Shown here: positions 17,149 through 26,511 of the stretch, one piece after another | Numbering within the stretch: position 1 is the first letter of the stretch | Layout: every line of letters begins with the position of its first letter | DNA from: Pseudonocardia sp. | Lineage (GTDB): Bacteria > Actinomycetota > Actinomycetes > Mycobacteriales > Pseudonocardiaceae | Assembly (NCBI GenBank): GCA_016794615.1 | Contig: JAEUJO010000191.1 | Span: forward strand, 1 to 38,614 | DNA: 38,614 nucleotides | Reading direction: 5' to 3' | Program-made: the position numbers and the translations under genes | The notes under the pieces: model-generated | What the model was told of the DNA's origin: nothing | The model's database searches: none | The model's input: only the letters and a program-made list of their open reading frames with translations

Positions 17149-17445
17149 ATGTACGTCGGAGCGTTGGAGCTGGACGTCCTGCTCGGGGACGTGCACTCGT
17201 TGAAGCAGAAGCGGTCGGTCGTGCGGCCGGTCGTCGCGGAGCTGCGCCGGCGGTTCGAGGTGGCCGCCGCCGAGGCCGGGCACCTGGACCTGCACCGCAG
17301 GGCACTGCTCGGGGTGTCCGTCGTCTCCGCGGATGCGGGGCACGTGGTCGAGGTGCTGGACCGCTGCGAGCGGCTCGTTGCGGCGCGTCCCGAGCTCGAG
17401 CTGCTCTCGTCCCGCCGTCGGCTGCTCGGTCCCGACGACGAGTGA
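17149..17445 (+). CDS. YlxP family (DUF503) protein
   Basis: 98 residues of the DUF503 family (B. subtilis YlxP, also between infB and rbfA). The start [42 protein letters not shown] is diagnostic, and [25 protein letters not shown] follows. The function is unproven; the fold resembles small RNA-binding or ribosome-associated proteins. It lies 20 nt past the infB terminator hairpin, so part of the transcript must read through or start in this gap. Confidence 0.85.
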   Translation: MYVGALELDVLLGDVHSLKQKRSVVRPVVAELRRRFEVAAAEAGHLDLHRRALLGVSVVSADAGHVVEVLDRCERLVAARPELELLSSRRRLLGPDDE

Positions 17446-17450
17446 CGCCA

Positions 17451-17503
17451 CCTGTGGATCTCCGCTCCGCTGCGGCGTTCATCCACAGGACACGCATTAG
17501 GGT
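17451..17503 (+). promoter_or_regulatory. Palindrome-plus-promoter element upstream of rbfA
   Basis: CCTGTGGAT (17451-17459) and ATCCACAGG (17481-17489) form a perfect 9-bp inverted repeat; between them is a smaller CCGC/GCGG pairing. The tail GGACACGCATTAGGGT contains the -10 TAGGGT (17498-17503), giving a transcript start about 45 nt before the rbfA ATG. The right arm TCATCCACA fits the actinobacterial DnaA-box consensus. A second copy lies at 172-244. Confidence 0.6.
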
Positions 17504-17555
17504 CGGCACCGTCGGGTACGCGGTCGATGATCGCCCCAGGGGAAGGAGCGCAGAC

Positions 17556-18005
17556 ATGGTGGACCAGGCACGGGCCCGGCGGCTCGCGAAACGGATCTCC
17601 CAGATCGTCGCCTCGGCCATCGAGCACGAGGTGAAGGACCCGCGCCTGACGATGGTGACGATCACGGACGCCCGCGTGACGGGCGACCTGCGCGACGCGA
17701 CCGTCTACTACACGGTGCTCGGCCGCTCCGTGGACGACGTTCCGGACACGGCAGGCGCGGCCGCGGCGCTCGCCAGCGCCACCGGCGTGCTGCGCTCGAT
17801 GGTCGGCGCCGGCACCGGTGTCCGCTTCACCCCCACGCTGACCTTCGTGCAGGACGCGGTGCCCGACGAGGCGCGGCGGATGGAGGAACTGCTCGCCCGG
17901 ACGCGGGAGGCGGACGCGGAGTTGGCCCGCCGCGCGGTCGGTGCCCACCCTGCGGGTGATCCGGACCCGTATCGGGTCCCCCGCGGGGAGGCCGCCGAGG
18001 AGTGA
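17556..18005 (+). CDS. rbfA: Ribosome-binding factor A
   Basis: A 149-residue RbfA, which aids late 30S maturation near the 16S 5' helix. The KH-like fold is evident: [49 protein letters not shown], then [28 protein letters not shown]. The C-terminal [12 protein letters not shown] tail is variable. AAGGAG lies 7 nt before the ATG at 17556. It has its own promoter and is coupled to nrnA through an overlapping GTGA. Confidence 0.95.
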   Translation: MVDQARARRLAKRISQIVASAIEHEVKDPRLTMVTITDARVTGDLRDATVYYTVLGRSVDDVPDTAGAAAALASATGVLRSMVGAGTGVRFTPTLTFVQDAVPDEARRMEELLARTREADAELARRAVGAHPAGDPDPYRVPRGEAAEE

Positions 18006-18991
18006 CCGCTCTCGTCGACGCAGCGGGCGAGAACGTCCGGCAGGCGACTGCAACCGCGGCCGCCCTGCTGACCGCTGCCGAGGACGTCACGCTCCTCGCC
18101 CACGTGCGCCCCGACGCCGACGCGCTCGGCAGCGCGCTCGCGCTGGGGATCGCGCTGTACCGGCGCGGCGCACGGGTGCAGGTCTCGTTCGGGGCCCCGG
18201 ACCACGTCCCGGAGAGCCTGCGGCCACTCGACGTGCTGGGCCTGTGCGTGCCCGCGGCGCAGGTCGACGCCGCTCCCGCGCTGCTCGTGACCTGCGATGT
18301 CAACGATCCCGCCCGGCTCGGCCCGCTCGTGTGCCGGCTGGCGGCGGCCGGCACCACGGTGATGCTCGACCACCACGTCACCAACCCCGGCTTCGGGGAC
18401 GTCCGCATCCTCGACCCGACCGTCGAAGCCACCGTCATGCTCGTCCACCGGCTGCTGCGGGAGATGGGCGAGGTCGTCGACGCCGACATGGCCCGCTGCC
18501 TCTACGCCGGGCTCGTCACCGACACCCGCAACTTCCGTGAGGCCGGGCCGGCCGCCCACCGGCTCGCCGCCGAGCTGATCGAGTCCGGCGCGGACCCGCG
18601 CAGCCTCATCACCCCGATCATGGACACCCACCCGTTCCCGTGGCTGGCGGTGCTGGCGGAGCTGCTCAGCTGCGCCGAGCTCGACCCGGCGGCGGCCGGC
18701 GGGTTCGGCCTGGTGCACACCGTCATCTCGGCGGTCCACGTGGCGCGGTTCCGGCAGGAGGAGGTCGACGCCGTCGTCGACACCCTGCGCACCGCGGCCG
18801 AGGCCGAGGTGGCGGCGGTCTTCAAGCAGGTCGGGCCGACCCGGTGGACGATCTCGCTGCGCTCGCGCGGCGGGGTGGACGTCGCCGCGGCGGCGAAGGC
18901 GCTCGGCGGCGGAGGGCATCCGCGGGCCGCGGGGGTGACGCTGGAGGGCACGGCGGGGGAAGCCGTCGCGGCCCTGCGAGCGGTCCTGTAG
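18002..18991 (+). CDS. nrnA: DHH-family NanoRNase/pAp phosphatase
   Basis: A 329-residue DHH/DHHA1 phosphoesterase that degrades 2-5 nt RNA and adenosine 3',5'-bisphosphate. Visible motifs are [16 protein letters not shown] (DHH motif I), [11 protein letters not shown] (motif II), [13 protein letters not shown] (motif III, the DHH proper), the [12 protein letters not shown] helix and the glycine-rich DHHA1 [10 protein letters not shown] at the C-terminus. The GTG start overlaps the rbfA stop. The order rbfA-nrnA is conserved in actinobacteria. Confidence 0.95.
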   Translation: MTALVDAAGENVRQATATAAALLTAAEDVTLLAHVRPDADALGSALALGIALYRRGARVQVSFGAPDHVPESLRPLDVLGLCVPAAQVDAAPALLVTCDVNDPARLGPLVCRLAAAGTTVMLDHHVTNPGFGDVRILDPTVEATVMLVHRLLREMGEVVDADMARCLYAGLVTDTRNFREAGPAAHRLAAELIESGADPRSLITPIMDTHPFPWLAVLAELLSCAELDPAAAGGFGLVHTVISAVHVARFRQEEVDAVVDTLRTAAEAEVAAVFKQVGPTRWTISLRSRGGVDVAAAAKALGGGGHPRAAGVTLEGTAGEAVAALRAVL

Positions 18992-19028
18992 GACTGGTGC
19001 GGATCGAGCAGCCGAAGGAGGTGCCGTG

Positions 19029-19658
19029 ATGTCGGACCACGTGCGACCGGCCGCCGGTGGGCGGAGGCCCGGCGCGCGGCGTGCCTTCCTCGCGGCGGCC
19101 CTGCGGCGCCCCGGGCAGATCGGCGCCGTGGCACCCAGCTCGCCGACGCTGGCCGGCCTGCTCGCGGAGGTGGTCCCGCGGTCGGGGTCGCCCGTCGTCG
19201 TCGAGCTCGGCCCGGGGACGGGCGCGGTGACCACGGCGATCGACGTGCGGCTGCCGCCGGGCGCGCGGCACCTCGCCGTCGAGCTGGACCCGCGGATGGC
19301 CGGCTTCCTGCGGCAGGCCCATCCCGGGCTGGAGGTCGTCGAAGGCGACGCGGCGAAGCTCCAGACGCTGCTCGTCGAGCGGGGCGTCGACTACGCCGAC
19401 GCCGTGGTGAGCGGGCTGCCGTGGGCGCTGTTCGACGAGACCGCGCAGCGCTCGATCCTCGGCCAGGTGGCCGCGGTGATCGGCGACTCCGGCGCGTTCA
19501 CCACGTTCGCCTACCGCCACGGCATGGCCCTGTCCGCGGCGCGCCGGTTCCGCCACGTGCTGCACGCCACGTTCGCCGAGGTGACCCTCACCCCCACGGT
19601 CTGGCGCAACATGCCGCCCGCGTTCGGCTACGTGTGCCGCCACCCCCGCACCCCGTGA
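19029..19658 (+). CDS. Class I SAM-dependent methyltransferase (PmtA/KsgA-like)
   Basis: A 209-residue Rossmann methyltransferase. SAM motif I VVVELGPGTGAVTTAI (about 56-71) is followed by LAVELDPRMAGFLRQAHP (motif II) and VVEGDAAKLQTLL (motif III). The absence of a typical KsgA NxPY element and the VSGLPWALFDE segment suggest the phospholipid N-methyltransferase or rRNA-methyltransferase-like branch. Two starts are possible, GTG 19026 and ATG 19029; AAGGAG is 8 nt before the ATG. It overlaps the MATE start (GTGA). The substrate is not identified. Confidence 0.82.
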   Translation: MSDHVRPAAGGRRPGARRAFLAAALRRPGQIGAVAPSSPTLAGLLAEVVPRSGSPVVVELGPGTGAVTTAIDVRLPPGARHLAVELDPRMAGFLRQAHPGLEVVEGDAAKLQTLLVERGVDYADAVVSGLPWALFDETAQRSILGQVAAVIGDSGAFTTFAYRHGMALSAARRFRHVLHATFAEVTLTPTVWRNMPPAFGYVCRHPRTP

Positions 19659-20998
19659 CCGACGGCCGCGTGCCGCTGCGCGAGATCGTCCGGCTGGCCG
19701 GGCCCGCGTTGCCGGTGCTGGCCGCCGAACCGCTGTACCTGCTGATCGACACGGCCGTCGTCGGCAGGCTGGGGGCCGTCCCGCTCGCCGGGCTGGCCGT
19801 GGCGGCCGTCGTGTTCGCCCAGGTCACGAGCCAGCTCAACGTCCTCTCGTACGGCACCACGGCGCGCGCGGCCCGGCTCCACGGTGCGGGACACCGCTCC
19901 GCCGCGGTCGGCGAGGGCGTGCAGGCCACCTGGCTGGCGCTCGCGGCCGGGCTGCTCGTCCTCGGGGCCGGGCAGCTCGTCGCCGGGCCGGTGACACGGG
20001 CGCTCGGCGACGGGGGAGCGGTGGCGGCCGCCGCGGAGTCCTGGCTGCGGGTGGCGTTGTTCGGTGCACCGCTGGTGCTGGTGACGCTGGCAGGCAACGG
20101 GTGGATGCGCGGCGTGCAGGACACCGCCCGGCCGCTGCGCTACGTGCTGGCGGGCAACGGCGTGTCGGCGGTGCTGTGCGCACCGCTGGTGCACGGGCTC
20201 GGCGGCGTCGCGGGCCTGGGACTCGTCGGGTCGGCCACGGCCAACGTCGCGGGCCAGGCCGTGGGGGCGGGGCTGTTCCTGCACGCCCTGCATCGCGAAC
20301 GGGCCCGAGCCCCCGCCGACGACCCCGTGGCGCTGCGTCCCGTGCCCGCGCTGCTGCGCGCGCAGCTGGCCATGGGTCGCGACCTGCTCACCCGCAGCCT
20401 CGCCTTCCAAGCCTGCTTCCTGTCGGCGGCGGCGGTCGCCGCCCGGTTCGGCGCAGCCACGGTGGCCGCGCACCAGGTCGTCCTCCAGCTGTGGTTCTTC
20501 ATGGCGCTGGTGCTCGACGCCGTGGCGATCGCGGCGCAGGCGCTGGTCGGGGCCGCGCTGGGGAGCGGAGACGTGAACCGGGCGCGGGCGCTGGCCCGGC
20601 AGGTCGGCGGCTACGGCCTGGTCCTCGGATCGCTGTTCGGCGCGCTGTTCGCGGCGCTGGCCGGGGTGCTGCCGCGGCTGTTCAGCACCGACCCCGACGT
20701 GCTCGCCGCGATCCCCGCCGCATGGTGGTTCTTCGCCGGCATGCAGCCGCTGGCGGGGGTCGTGTTCGCCCTCGACGGCGTCCTGCTCGGCGCGGGCGAC
20801 GCCGCGTTCCTGCGCACCTGGACCCTCGTCGCGGCCGCGGCCGGCTTCCTCCCGATGATCTGGGCCTCCTTGGCGTTCGACTGGGGGCTCGTGGGGATCT
20901 GGACGGGCCTGCTGCTGTTCGTCGTGCTGCGTCTGGTGGCGGTGCTCGCGCGGGTGCGCTCGGGCCGCTGGGCGGTGGCGGGGGCGGTCCGGGCCTGA
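19655..20998 (+). CDS. MATE family multidrug/toxin exporter (DinF-like)
   Basis: A 447-residue exporter with about 12 hydrophobic helices. The N-terminal LAGPALPVLAAEPLYLLIDTAVVGRLGAVPLAGLAVA and the repeated FFMALVLDAVAIAAQALVGAALGSGDVNRAR signature in the second half are typical of the DinF branch. The family extrudes cations or aromatic drugs using Na+ or H+. It starts with GTG overlapping the methyltransferase stop. The same gene (dinF) occupies this position in mycobacteria. Confidence 0.92.
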   Translation: MTDGRVPLREIVRLAGPALPVLAAEPLYLLIDTAVVGRLGAVPLAGLAVAAVVFAQVTSQLNVLSYGTTARAARLHGAGHRSAAVGEGVQATWLALAAGLLVLGAGQLVAGPVTRALGDGGAVAAAAESWLRVALFGAPLVLVTLAGNGWMRGVQDTARPLRYVLAGNGVSAVLCAPLVHGLGGVAGLGLVGSATANVAGQAVGAGLFLHALHRERARAPADDPVALRPVPALLRAQLAMGRDLLTRSLAFQACFLSAAAVAARFGAATVAAHQVVLQLWFFMALVLDAVAIAAQALVGAALGSGDVNRARALARQVGGYGLVLGSLFGALFAALAGVLPRLFSTDPDVLAAIPAAWWFFAGMQPLAGVVFALDGVLLGAGDAAFLRTWTLVAAAAGFLPMIWASLAFDWGLVGIWTGLLLFVVLRLVAVLARVRSGRWAVAGAVRA

Positions 20999-21023
20999 CG
21001 GCGGCCTCGGGGAGGATGCGGTC

Positions 21024-21896
21024 ATGACGGACCGGTCCGGCCTCGTGGTCGTCGACAAGCCTGCCGGGCTCACCTCGCACGACGTCGTGGCGCGGCTGCG
21101 GCGGACCCTGCGCACGCGCAAGGTCGGCCACGCGGGCACGCTCGATCCGATGGCCACCGGCGTGCTCGTCTGCGGTGTCGACCGCGGCACCAAACTGCTC
21201 GGGCATCTGGCACTGGACATCAAGGCCTACAGCGCCACGATCCGGCTCGGCGCGACGACGACCACGGACGACGCCGAGGGCGAGACCGTCACGACGACCG
21301 ATCCGTCCGCCGTCACGGATGAGGCGATCGACGCCGGCATCGCCGCACTGACCGGCCCGATCCTGCAGGTGCCCAGCTCCGTCAGCGCCATCAGGATCGA
21401 CGGGCGGCGGGCGTACGCGCGGGTGCGGGCGGGGGAGCAGGTCGTGTTGCCGCCGCGGCCGGTGACGGTCTCGACGTTCACGGTGCTCGCCCGGCGTGGT
21501 GCCGACCTGGACGTCACCGTCGAGTGCTCGTCCGGGACCTACGTCCGAGCGCTGGCCCGCGACCTCGGCGCCGCGCTCGGCGTCGGCGGGCACCTCACCG
21601 CCCTGCGGCGCACCCGGGTCGGGCCGTTCCGCCTCGAGCACGCACGGACCCTGCCGCAACTGGAGGAGGCGCCGGGACTGTCCCTGCCGCTGGCCGCCGC
21701 CGTGACGGCCGCCTTCGCCCGGCGTGACGTCGACGCCGCGGAGGCCGTCGACCTCTCCCACGGCCGTCCGCTCCCCGGCGCCGGGCTGCCCGGAACCTAC
21801 GGCGTGTTCGCCCCGGACGGGCGGGTCCTGGCGCTGGTGGCTGAGCGCGACGGTGCGGCGCGGCCGGTCGTCGTGCTGGCGCCGGCGGGTGGTTGA
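21024..21896 (+). CDS. truB: tRNA pseudouridine(55) synthase
   Basis: A 290-residue TruB that makes psi55 in the T-loop. The GLVVVDKPAGLTSHDVV start, the catalytic Asp41 in GHAGTLDPMATGVL, the VPSSVSAIRIDGRRAYARVRAGE loop and the SSGTYVRALARDLGAALG motif are all present. GGAGGATG lies just upstream of the ATG. It follows the MATE gene by 25 nt. Confidence 0.96.
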   Translation: MTDRSGLVVVDKPAGLTSHDVVARLRRTLRTRKVGHAGTLDPMATGVLVCGVDRGTKLLGHLALDIKAYSATIRLGATTTTDDAEGETVTTTDPSAVTDEAIDAGIAALTGPILQVPSSVSAIRIDGRRAYARVRAGEQVVLPPRPVTVSTFTVLARRGADLDVTVECSSGTYVRALARDLGAALGVGGHLTALRRTRVGPFRLEHARTLPQLEEAPGLSLPLAAAVTAAFARRDVDAAEAVDLSHGRPLPGAGLPGTYGVFAPDGRVLALVAERDGAARPVVVLAPAGG

Positions 21897-21955
21897 TCTT
21901 CCCGGCGGCCCGGGAGTGGACAGGACCGCGCCCGCGGAGCGCCCACCGCGTTCCG

Positions 21956-21961
21956 TAGGCT
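21956..21961 (+). promoter_or_regulatory. -10 box of ribF (leaderless)
   Basis: TAGGCT, 7 nt (CAGCGGC) before the GTG at 21969. Confidence 0.65.
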
Positions 21962-21968
21962 CAGCGGC

Positions 21969-22904
21969 GTGCAGCGGTGGCGTGGGCTGGACGGCGTTCC
22001 GGCCGGGTGGGGACGCAGCGTCGTCACGGTCGGGGTGTTCGACGGTGTGCACCGCGGGCACCAGCAGCTGATCGCCGCGGCGGTCGCCGAGGCGGAGGCG
22101 CGCGGGCTGCCCTCGGTGCTGATCACCTTCGACCCGCACCCGGCCGAGGTCATCCGGCCCGGGAGCCATCCGCCCCGGCTCACCAGCCTGCGGCGGCGTG
22201 CCGACCTCGTCGCCGAGCTGGGCGTCGACGCGTTGCTGGTGCTGCCGTTCACCCCGGAGTTCGCCCGCTTGTCGCCCGCCGAGTTCGCCCACGAGGTACT
22301 GGTCGAGCGCCTGCACACGGCCGCGGTCGTGGTCGGGCGGAACTTCACCTTCGGCCATCGAGCGGCCGGGACCGTCCCGGTGCTCACCGAGCTCGGCGCC
22401 CGGTTCGGGTTCGCGGTCGACGGCGTGGAGCTGATCACGGACAACGCCCGCGACCACGTCACGTTCTCCTCGACCTACGTACGCGCCTGCATCGACGCCG
22501 GCGACGTGGAGGCCGCGGCGGCCGCGCTCGGCCGTACGCACCGGGTCGAGGGCGTGGTGGTGCACGGCTACCGGCGGGGTCGCCAGCTGGGGTTCCCCAC
22601 GGCGAACATCGCCAGCCCGCCCTACACCGCGCTGCCCGCCGACGGCGTGTACGCAGGGCGTTTCGTGATCGGCAGCCGCCTGCTGCCCGCGGCGGTGTCC
22701 GTGGGGTCGAACCCGACGTTCTCCGGCACGATGCGCACCGTCGAGGCCTACGTGCTCGACGTCGACGAAGACTTCTACGGCCACGAGGTGGGCGTCGATC
22801 TCATCACGCGCCTGCGCGGTCAGGAGCGCTACGACGACCTCGACGCGCTGGTCGCGGCGATCGGGGACGACGTCGCCCGCACGCGCGCCGTGCTCGGGGT
22901 CTGA
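21969..22904 (+). CDS. ribF: Bifunctional riboflavin kinase/FAD synthetase
   Basis: A 311-residue RibF that converts riboflavin to FMN and then FAD. The N-terminal FAD-synthetase half has VTVGVFDGVHRGHQQLI with the HxGH nucleotidyltransferase motif, and FDPHPAEVI. The C-terminal kinase half has VVVHGYRRGRQLGFPTANI (the PTAN motif) and DGVYAGRFV. The GTG at 21969 is fixed by the -10 box 7 nt upstream. The truB-ribF order is ancestral. Confidence 0.95.
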   Translation: MQRWRGLDGVPAGWGRSVVTVGVFDGVHRGHQQLIAAAVAEAEARGLPSVLITFDPHPAEVIRPGSHPPRLTSLRRRADLVAELGVDALLVLPFTPEFARLSPAEFAHEVLVERLHTAAVVVGRNFTFGHRAAGTVPVLTELGARFGFAVDGVELITDNARDHVTFSSTYVRACIDAGDVEAAAAALGRTHRVEGVVVHGYRRGRQLGFPTANIASPPYTALPADGVYAGRFVIGSRLLPAAVSVGSNPTFSGTMRTVEAYVLDVDEDFYGHEVGVDLITRLRGQERYDDLDALVAAIGDDVARTRAVLGV

Positions 22905-22961
22905 GCCGACGATTCTCCCGTTCCGCCACGGGAACGGCGACGCCGGTGCGAGCATCCGGAC

Positions 22962-23537
22962 ATGACACCCATCACCGACACCCCCGGCCTGCGCACCCGT
23001 CTCACCCGCAACCGTGGCCGTCAGCGCGAGCTCTACGGAGCACCGCTCGGCGACCGGCTGCGGCGCCTCACCGCGGAGCTCGGCATTACCCAGGGCCGGC
23101 TCGCGCAGACGCTGGGAGTCAGTCCGGCCATGCTCAGCCAGCTCGCCAGCGCGCGGCGCGTGAAGATCGGCGACCCTGCGGTGCTGGCCCGGCTGCAGCT
23201 GCTCGACCACCGGTGTGCCGCGGGCCCGCCCCGGGGCCGGGGCGCGGTCGACGCGCTGCTCACGGAGGTGGCGGGGGCCCAGCTGCGCTGGACCGGTGCG
23301 GACGTTCCCGACGTCGCGTGCGGCCCCGGGCCCGGCGTCGGCCGACCGGATCCCGGCCGGGCCGGGAGGGACGGCCCGCTCCCGGCCCGCACTCCGGCGG
23401 ACGCCCTGCGCACCGTCGCCCCGCCCGCGCGCCTCGCGGCCGCCGCGGCGGCCTTGACACCCGGCTTCCCCGAGCTGGCCGAGGTGCTCCGCGCAGCGGC
23501 GGCCGGTCCGCGGAACCGATCGCGGGCCGTCGGATAG
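22962..23537 (+). CDS. Helix-turn-helix (XRE-like) DNA-binding protein
   Basis: 191 residues with an N-terminal HTH of the Cro/C1 type at about residues 28-66 (LGDRLRRLTAELGITQGRLAQTLGVSPAMLSQLASARR). The VKIGDPAVLARLQLLD segment follows, then a low-complexity Pro/Gly/Arg middle and an Ala-rich C-terminal helix. The ribF-HTH-rpsO arrangement recurs in related genomes (recollection, not checked). The ATG at 22962 has a weak GAGCAT hexamer ending 6 nt upstream. Target genes are unknown. Confidence 0.8.
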   Translation: MTPITDTPGLRTRLTRNRGRQRELYGAPLGDRLRRLTAELGITQGRLAQTLGVSPAMLSQLASARRVKIGDPAVLARLQLLDHRCAAGPPRGRGAVDALLTEVAGAQLRWTGADVPDVACGPGPGVGRPDPGRAGRDGPLPARTPADALRTVAPPARLAAAAAALTPGFPELAEVLRAAAAGPRNRSRAVG

Positions 23538-23615
23538 GCTCCGCCGCGCGCGCCACCCGCCCGGCCGGAACCGCGTGGAACCCCGCGTGCTCGGCGGCGC
23601 CGATGTCGGTGCTGG

Positions 23616-23761
23616 TAACCTGAGGATCGGGTCCGGCTGCAGTCCGTGGCGGCCGCGACCATCCACCGGCTCCCCGGCCGACACACGCGCGCAGCGCCGA
23701 CCGCGCCGACCGCGCCGGCCGCGCCGGCCTCACGGCACGTCATGACAAAGGAGTTCCACCC
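23616..23761 (+). promoter_or_regulatory. rpsO promoter and 5' leader
   Basis: TAACCT (23616-23621) is a good -10 and gives a leader of roughly 130 nt. The leader carries four 9-bp repeats (GCGCCGACC twice, GCGCCGGCC twice) at 23694-23729, and AAAGGAG precedes the GTG at 23762 by 9 nt. S15 represses its own mRNA through leader structure in other bacteria; whether the repeats take part is unknown. Confidence 0.5.
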
Positions 23762-24031
23762 GTGGCCCTCGACGCCGCACAGAAGAAGACCATCCTGGAC
23801 ACCTACGGGGTCCACGAGGGCGACACCGGGTCGCCGGAGGCGCAGGTCGCGCTGCTCACCAAGCGCATCGCGGACCTCACCGAGCACCTCAAGCAGCACA
23901 AGCACGACCACCACTCCCGCCGCGGCCTGCTGCTGCTGGTCGGGCGTCGGCGCCGGCTGCTGAAGTACCTGGCTTCGGTCGACGTGGCGCGCTACCGGTC
24001 GCTCATCGAGCGGCTCGGCCTGCGCCGCTGA
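23762..24031 (+). CDS. rpsO: 30S ribosomal protein S15
   Basis: 89 residues. It begins [70 protein letters not shown], the universal S15 sequence with the 16S helix 20-22 contact residues ([10 protein letters not shown]). It starts with GTG preceded by AAAGGAG. A terminator follows the stop. Confidence 0.97.
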   Translation: MALDAAQKKTILDTYGVHEGDTGSPEAQVALLTKRIADLTEHLKQHKHDHHSRRGLLLLVGRRRRLLKYLASVDVARYRSLIERLGLRR

Positions 24032-24036
24032 CCTCG

Positions 24037-24067
24037 ACGGCCCCGGGAGCGCTGCTCCCGGGGCCGT
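24037..24067 (+). terminator. Terminator after rpsO
   Basis: A perfect 14-bp stem (24037-24050 with 24054-24067, ACGGCCCCGGGAGC and its complement) and a 3-nt loop GCT, 5 nt after the rpsO stop. The strongest hairpin in the window. Confidence 0.85.
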
Positions 24068-24237
24068 TCCGCACGAACAACTCAATCCGACTGCCACCCG
24101 GCGAGACCATCCGCCGGTCCTCGGTAGTGGCGTCCGGGGTCCCATGAGGATCACCCGGCCGCTTCGATCGAAGACCGGCTCGACCGAGGATCCTCGCGGG
24201 ACGTGGCGAACTCGCAACGAGGGAGATTCCCACCTCC

Positions 24238-26511
24238 ATGACCGATCCCCACAACGACACCGACGGTGTGCACGAGACGACCGCGGTGCTCGACAACGGG
24301 AGCTTCGGCACCCGCACGATCCGGTTCGAGACCGGGCGCCTCGCCCGGCAGGCGGCCGGCTCCGTCGTCGCCTACCTGGACGACGAGACCATGCTGCTGT
24401 CCGCCACCACGGCGTCCAAGCAGCCCAAGGAGCACTTCGACTTCTTCCCGCTCACGGTGGACGTCGAGGAGCGCATGTACGCCGCGGGCCGCATCCCCGG
24501 CTCGTTCTTCCGCCGCGAGGGCCGCCCGGGCACGGACGCGATCCTCACCTGTCGGCTGATCGACCGTCCGCTGCGCCCGTCGTTCGTCGACGGCCTGCGC
24601 AACGAGATCCAGATCGTCGTCACGGTGATGTCGCTGAACCCGCAGGACCCGTACGACGTCGTCGCGATCAACGCCGCGTCGGCCTCGACGCAGCTGGCCG
24701 GCCTGCCGTTCAGCGGCCCGATCGGCGGCGTCCGCGTCGCCCTCATCAGCCAGGACGGTGATTCCGGGGGCCAGTGGGTCGCCTTCCCGACCTACGAGCA
24801 GCTCGAGCGCGCCGTCTTCGACATGGTCGTGGCCGGCCGGGTCGTGGGCTCCGGGGCCACCGCCGACGTCGCGATCATGATGGTGGAGGCCGAGGCCACC
24901 ACCGAGACGATCAACCTGGTCGCCGGGGGCGCGCCGGCGCCCACCGAGGACGTCGTCGCCTCGGGCCTCGAGGCCGCGAAGCCGTTCATCCGCACGCTGT
25001 GCATCGCCCAGCAGCAGCTGGCCGACGTCGCCGCGAAGCCGACGCGGAACTACCCGACGTACCCGGCCTACCAGCCCGACGTCTTCGAGGCCGTGTCGGC
25101 CATCGCGACGGACGACCTGGCGCAGGCCCTGGCCATCGCCGGCAAGCAGGAGCGCGAGGCGCGGCTGGACGAGGTCAAGCTCGCCGTGCTGGACAAGGTG
25201 GCCCCGCAGTTCGAGGGCCGCGAGAAGGAGATCGGTGCCGCGTTCCGGGGGCTGAACAAGAAGCTGGTCCGCCGCCGGATCCTCACCGACCAGATCCGTA
25301 TCGACGGCCGCGGCATCACCGACATCCGGCCGCTCTCGGCCGAGGTCGAGGTCGTCCCGAGGGCGCACGGCTCGGCGCTGTTCGAGCGCGGCGAGACCCA
25401 GATCCTGGGTGTCACCACGCTGAACATGCTGCGCATGGAGCAGCAGATCGACCAGCTCGGCCCGGAGACCCGCAAGCGCTACCTGCACCACTACAACTTC
25501 CCGCCGTACTCGACCGGTGAGACCGGCCGGGTCGGCTCGCCCAAGCGCCGCGAGATCGGTCACGGCGCGCTGGCGGAGCGGGCGCTGCTGCCCGTGCTGC
25601 CGACGCGCGAGGAGTTCCCGTACGCGATCCGGCAGGTGTCCGAGGCGCTGGGCAGCAACGGCTCGACGTCGATGGGCTCGGTCTGCGCGTCGACGATGTC
25701 GCTGCTCAACGCCGGCGTACCGCTGAAGGCGCCGGTCGCGGGCATCGCGATGGGTCTGGTGTCGGACGAGGTCGACGGCGCGACGCGCTACGTCGCGCTG
25801 ACCGACATCCTGGGTGCCGAGGATGCGTTCGGCGACATGGACTTCAAGGTCGCCGGCACGGCGGAGTTCGTCACCGCCCTGCAGCTCGACACCAAGCTCG
25901 ACGGCATCCCCTCGGAGGTGCTCGCCGCCGCGCTGGCCCAGGCCCGTGACGCCCGGCTGACCATCCTCGAGGTGATCGGCGAGGCGATCGACCGCCCGGA
26001 CGAGATGAGCACCTTCGCCCCGCGGGTCACCGCGATCAAGGTGCCCGTCGACAAGATCGGTGAGGTCATCGGCCCGAAGGGCAAGATGATCAACTCGATC
26101 ACGGAGAAGACCGGCGCGGACATCTCGATCGAGGACGACGGCACGATCTACGTCGGTGCCGCCGACGGCCCCTCCGCGGAGGAGGCGATCGGCATGATCA
26201 ACGCCATCGCCAACCCGCAGCTGCCCAAGATCGGCGAGCGGTTCCTGGGCACGGTCGTCAAGACCGCCGCCTTCGGCGCCTTCATCTCGCTGGTGCCGGG
26301 CAAGGACGGCCTGGTGCACATCAGCAAGCTGGGCAACGGCAAGCGGATCGGCAAGGTCGAAGACGTCGTCAAGGTCGGCGACAAGATCCGCGTCGAGGTC
26401 ACCGACATCGACAACCGCGGCAAGATCAGCCTGGTTCCGGTGCAGGAGGACACCGCTCCGGCAGCGGACCCGACCCCGGCGGACGCCCCGGTCGAGGTCA
26501 CGACGTCTTGA
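24238..26511 (+). CDS. pnp: Polynucleotide phosphorylase / guanosine pentaphosphate synthetase
   Basis: 757 residues. Two RNase PH domains (about 10-160 and 325-570) flank an all-alpha domain. KH is at about 603-640 ([35 protein letters not shown]) and S1 at about 664-735 ([29 protein letters not shown]). It degrades RNA 3'-5' and in actinobacteria also makes pppGpp (GpsI). The ATG at 24238 has GAGGGAG 13 nt upstream in a small GGGA/TCCC hairpin. A 12-bp palindrome CTTCGATCGAAG (24162-24173) lies in its leader. The stop overlaps the protease start (TTGA). Confidence 0.97.
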   Translation: MTDPHNDTDGVHETTAVLDNGSFGTRTIRFETGRLARQAAGSVVAYLDDETMLLSATTASKQPKEHFDFFPLTVDVEERMYAAGRIPGSFFRREGRPGTDAILTCRLIDRPLRPSFVDGLRNEIQIVVTVMSLNPQDPYDVVAINAASASTQLAGLPFSGPIGGVRVALISQDGDSGGQWVAFPTYEQLERAVFDMVVAGRVVGSGATADVAIMMVEAEATTETINLVAGGAPAPTEDVVASGLEAAKPFIRTLCIAQQQLADVAAKPTRNYPTYPAYQPDVFEAVSAIATDDLAQALAIAGKQEREARLDEVKLAVLDKVAPQFEGREKEIGAAFRGLNKKLVRRRILTDQIRIDGRGITDIRPLSAEVEVVPRAHGSALFERGETQILGVTTLNMLRMEQQIDQLGPETRKRYLHHYNFPPYSTGETGRVGSPKRREIGHGALAERALLPVLPTREEFPYAIRQVSEALGSNGSTSMGSVCASTMSLLNAGVPLKAPVAGIAMGLVSDEVDGATRYVALTDILGAEDAFGDMDFKVAGTAEFVTALQLDTKLDGIPSEVLAAALAQARDARLTILEVIGEAIDRPDEMSTFAPRVTAIKVPVDKIGEVIGPKGKMINSITEKTGADISIEDDGTIYVGAADGPSAEEAIGMINAIANPQLPKIGERFLGTVVKTAAFGAFISLVPGKDGLVHISKLGNGKRIGKVEDVVKVGDKIRVEVTDIDNRGKISLVPVQEDTAPAADPTPADAPVEVTTS

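Noticed and set aside
23535..23540. TAGGCT overlapping the stop of the HTH gene as a leaderless promoter
   Set aside because: No start codon lies 6-8 nt downstream and no gene starts nearby.
23604..23621. TGTCGGTG before TAACCT as a PafBC promoter of rpsO
   Set aside because: The spacer is 4 nt, not 8; the TAACCT alone is a good -10, and S15 would not be expected in that regulon.
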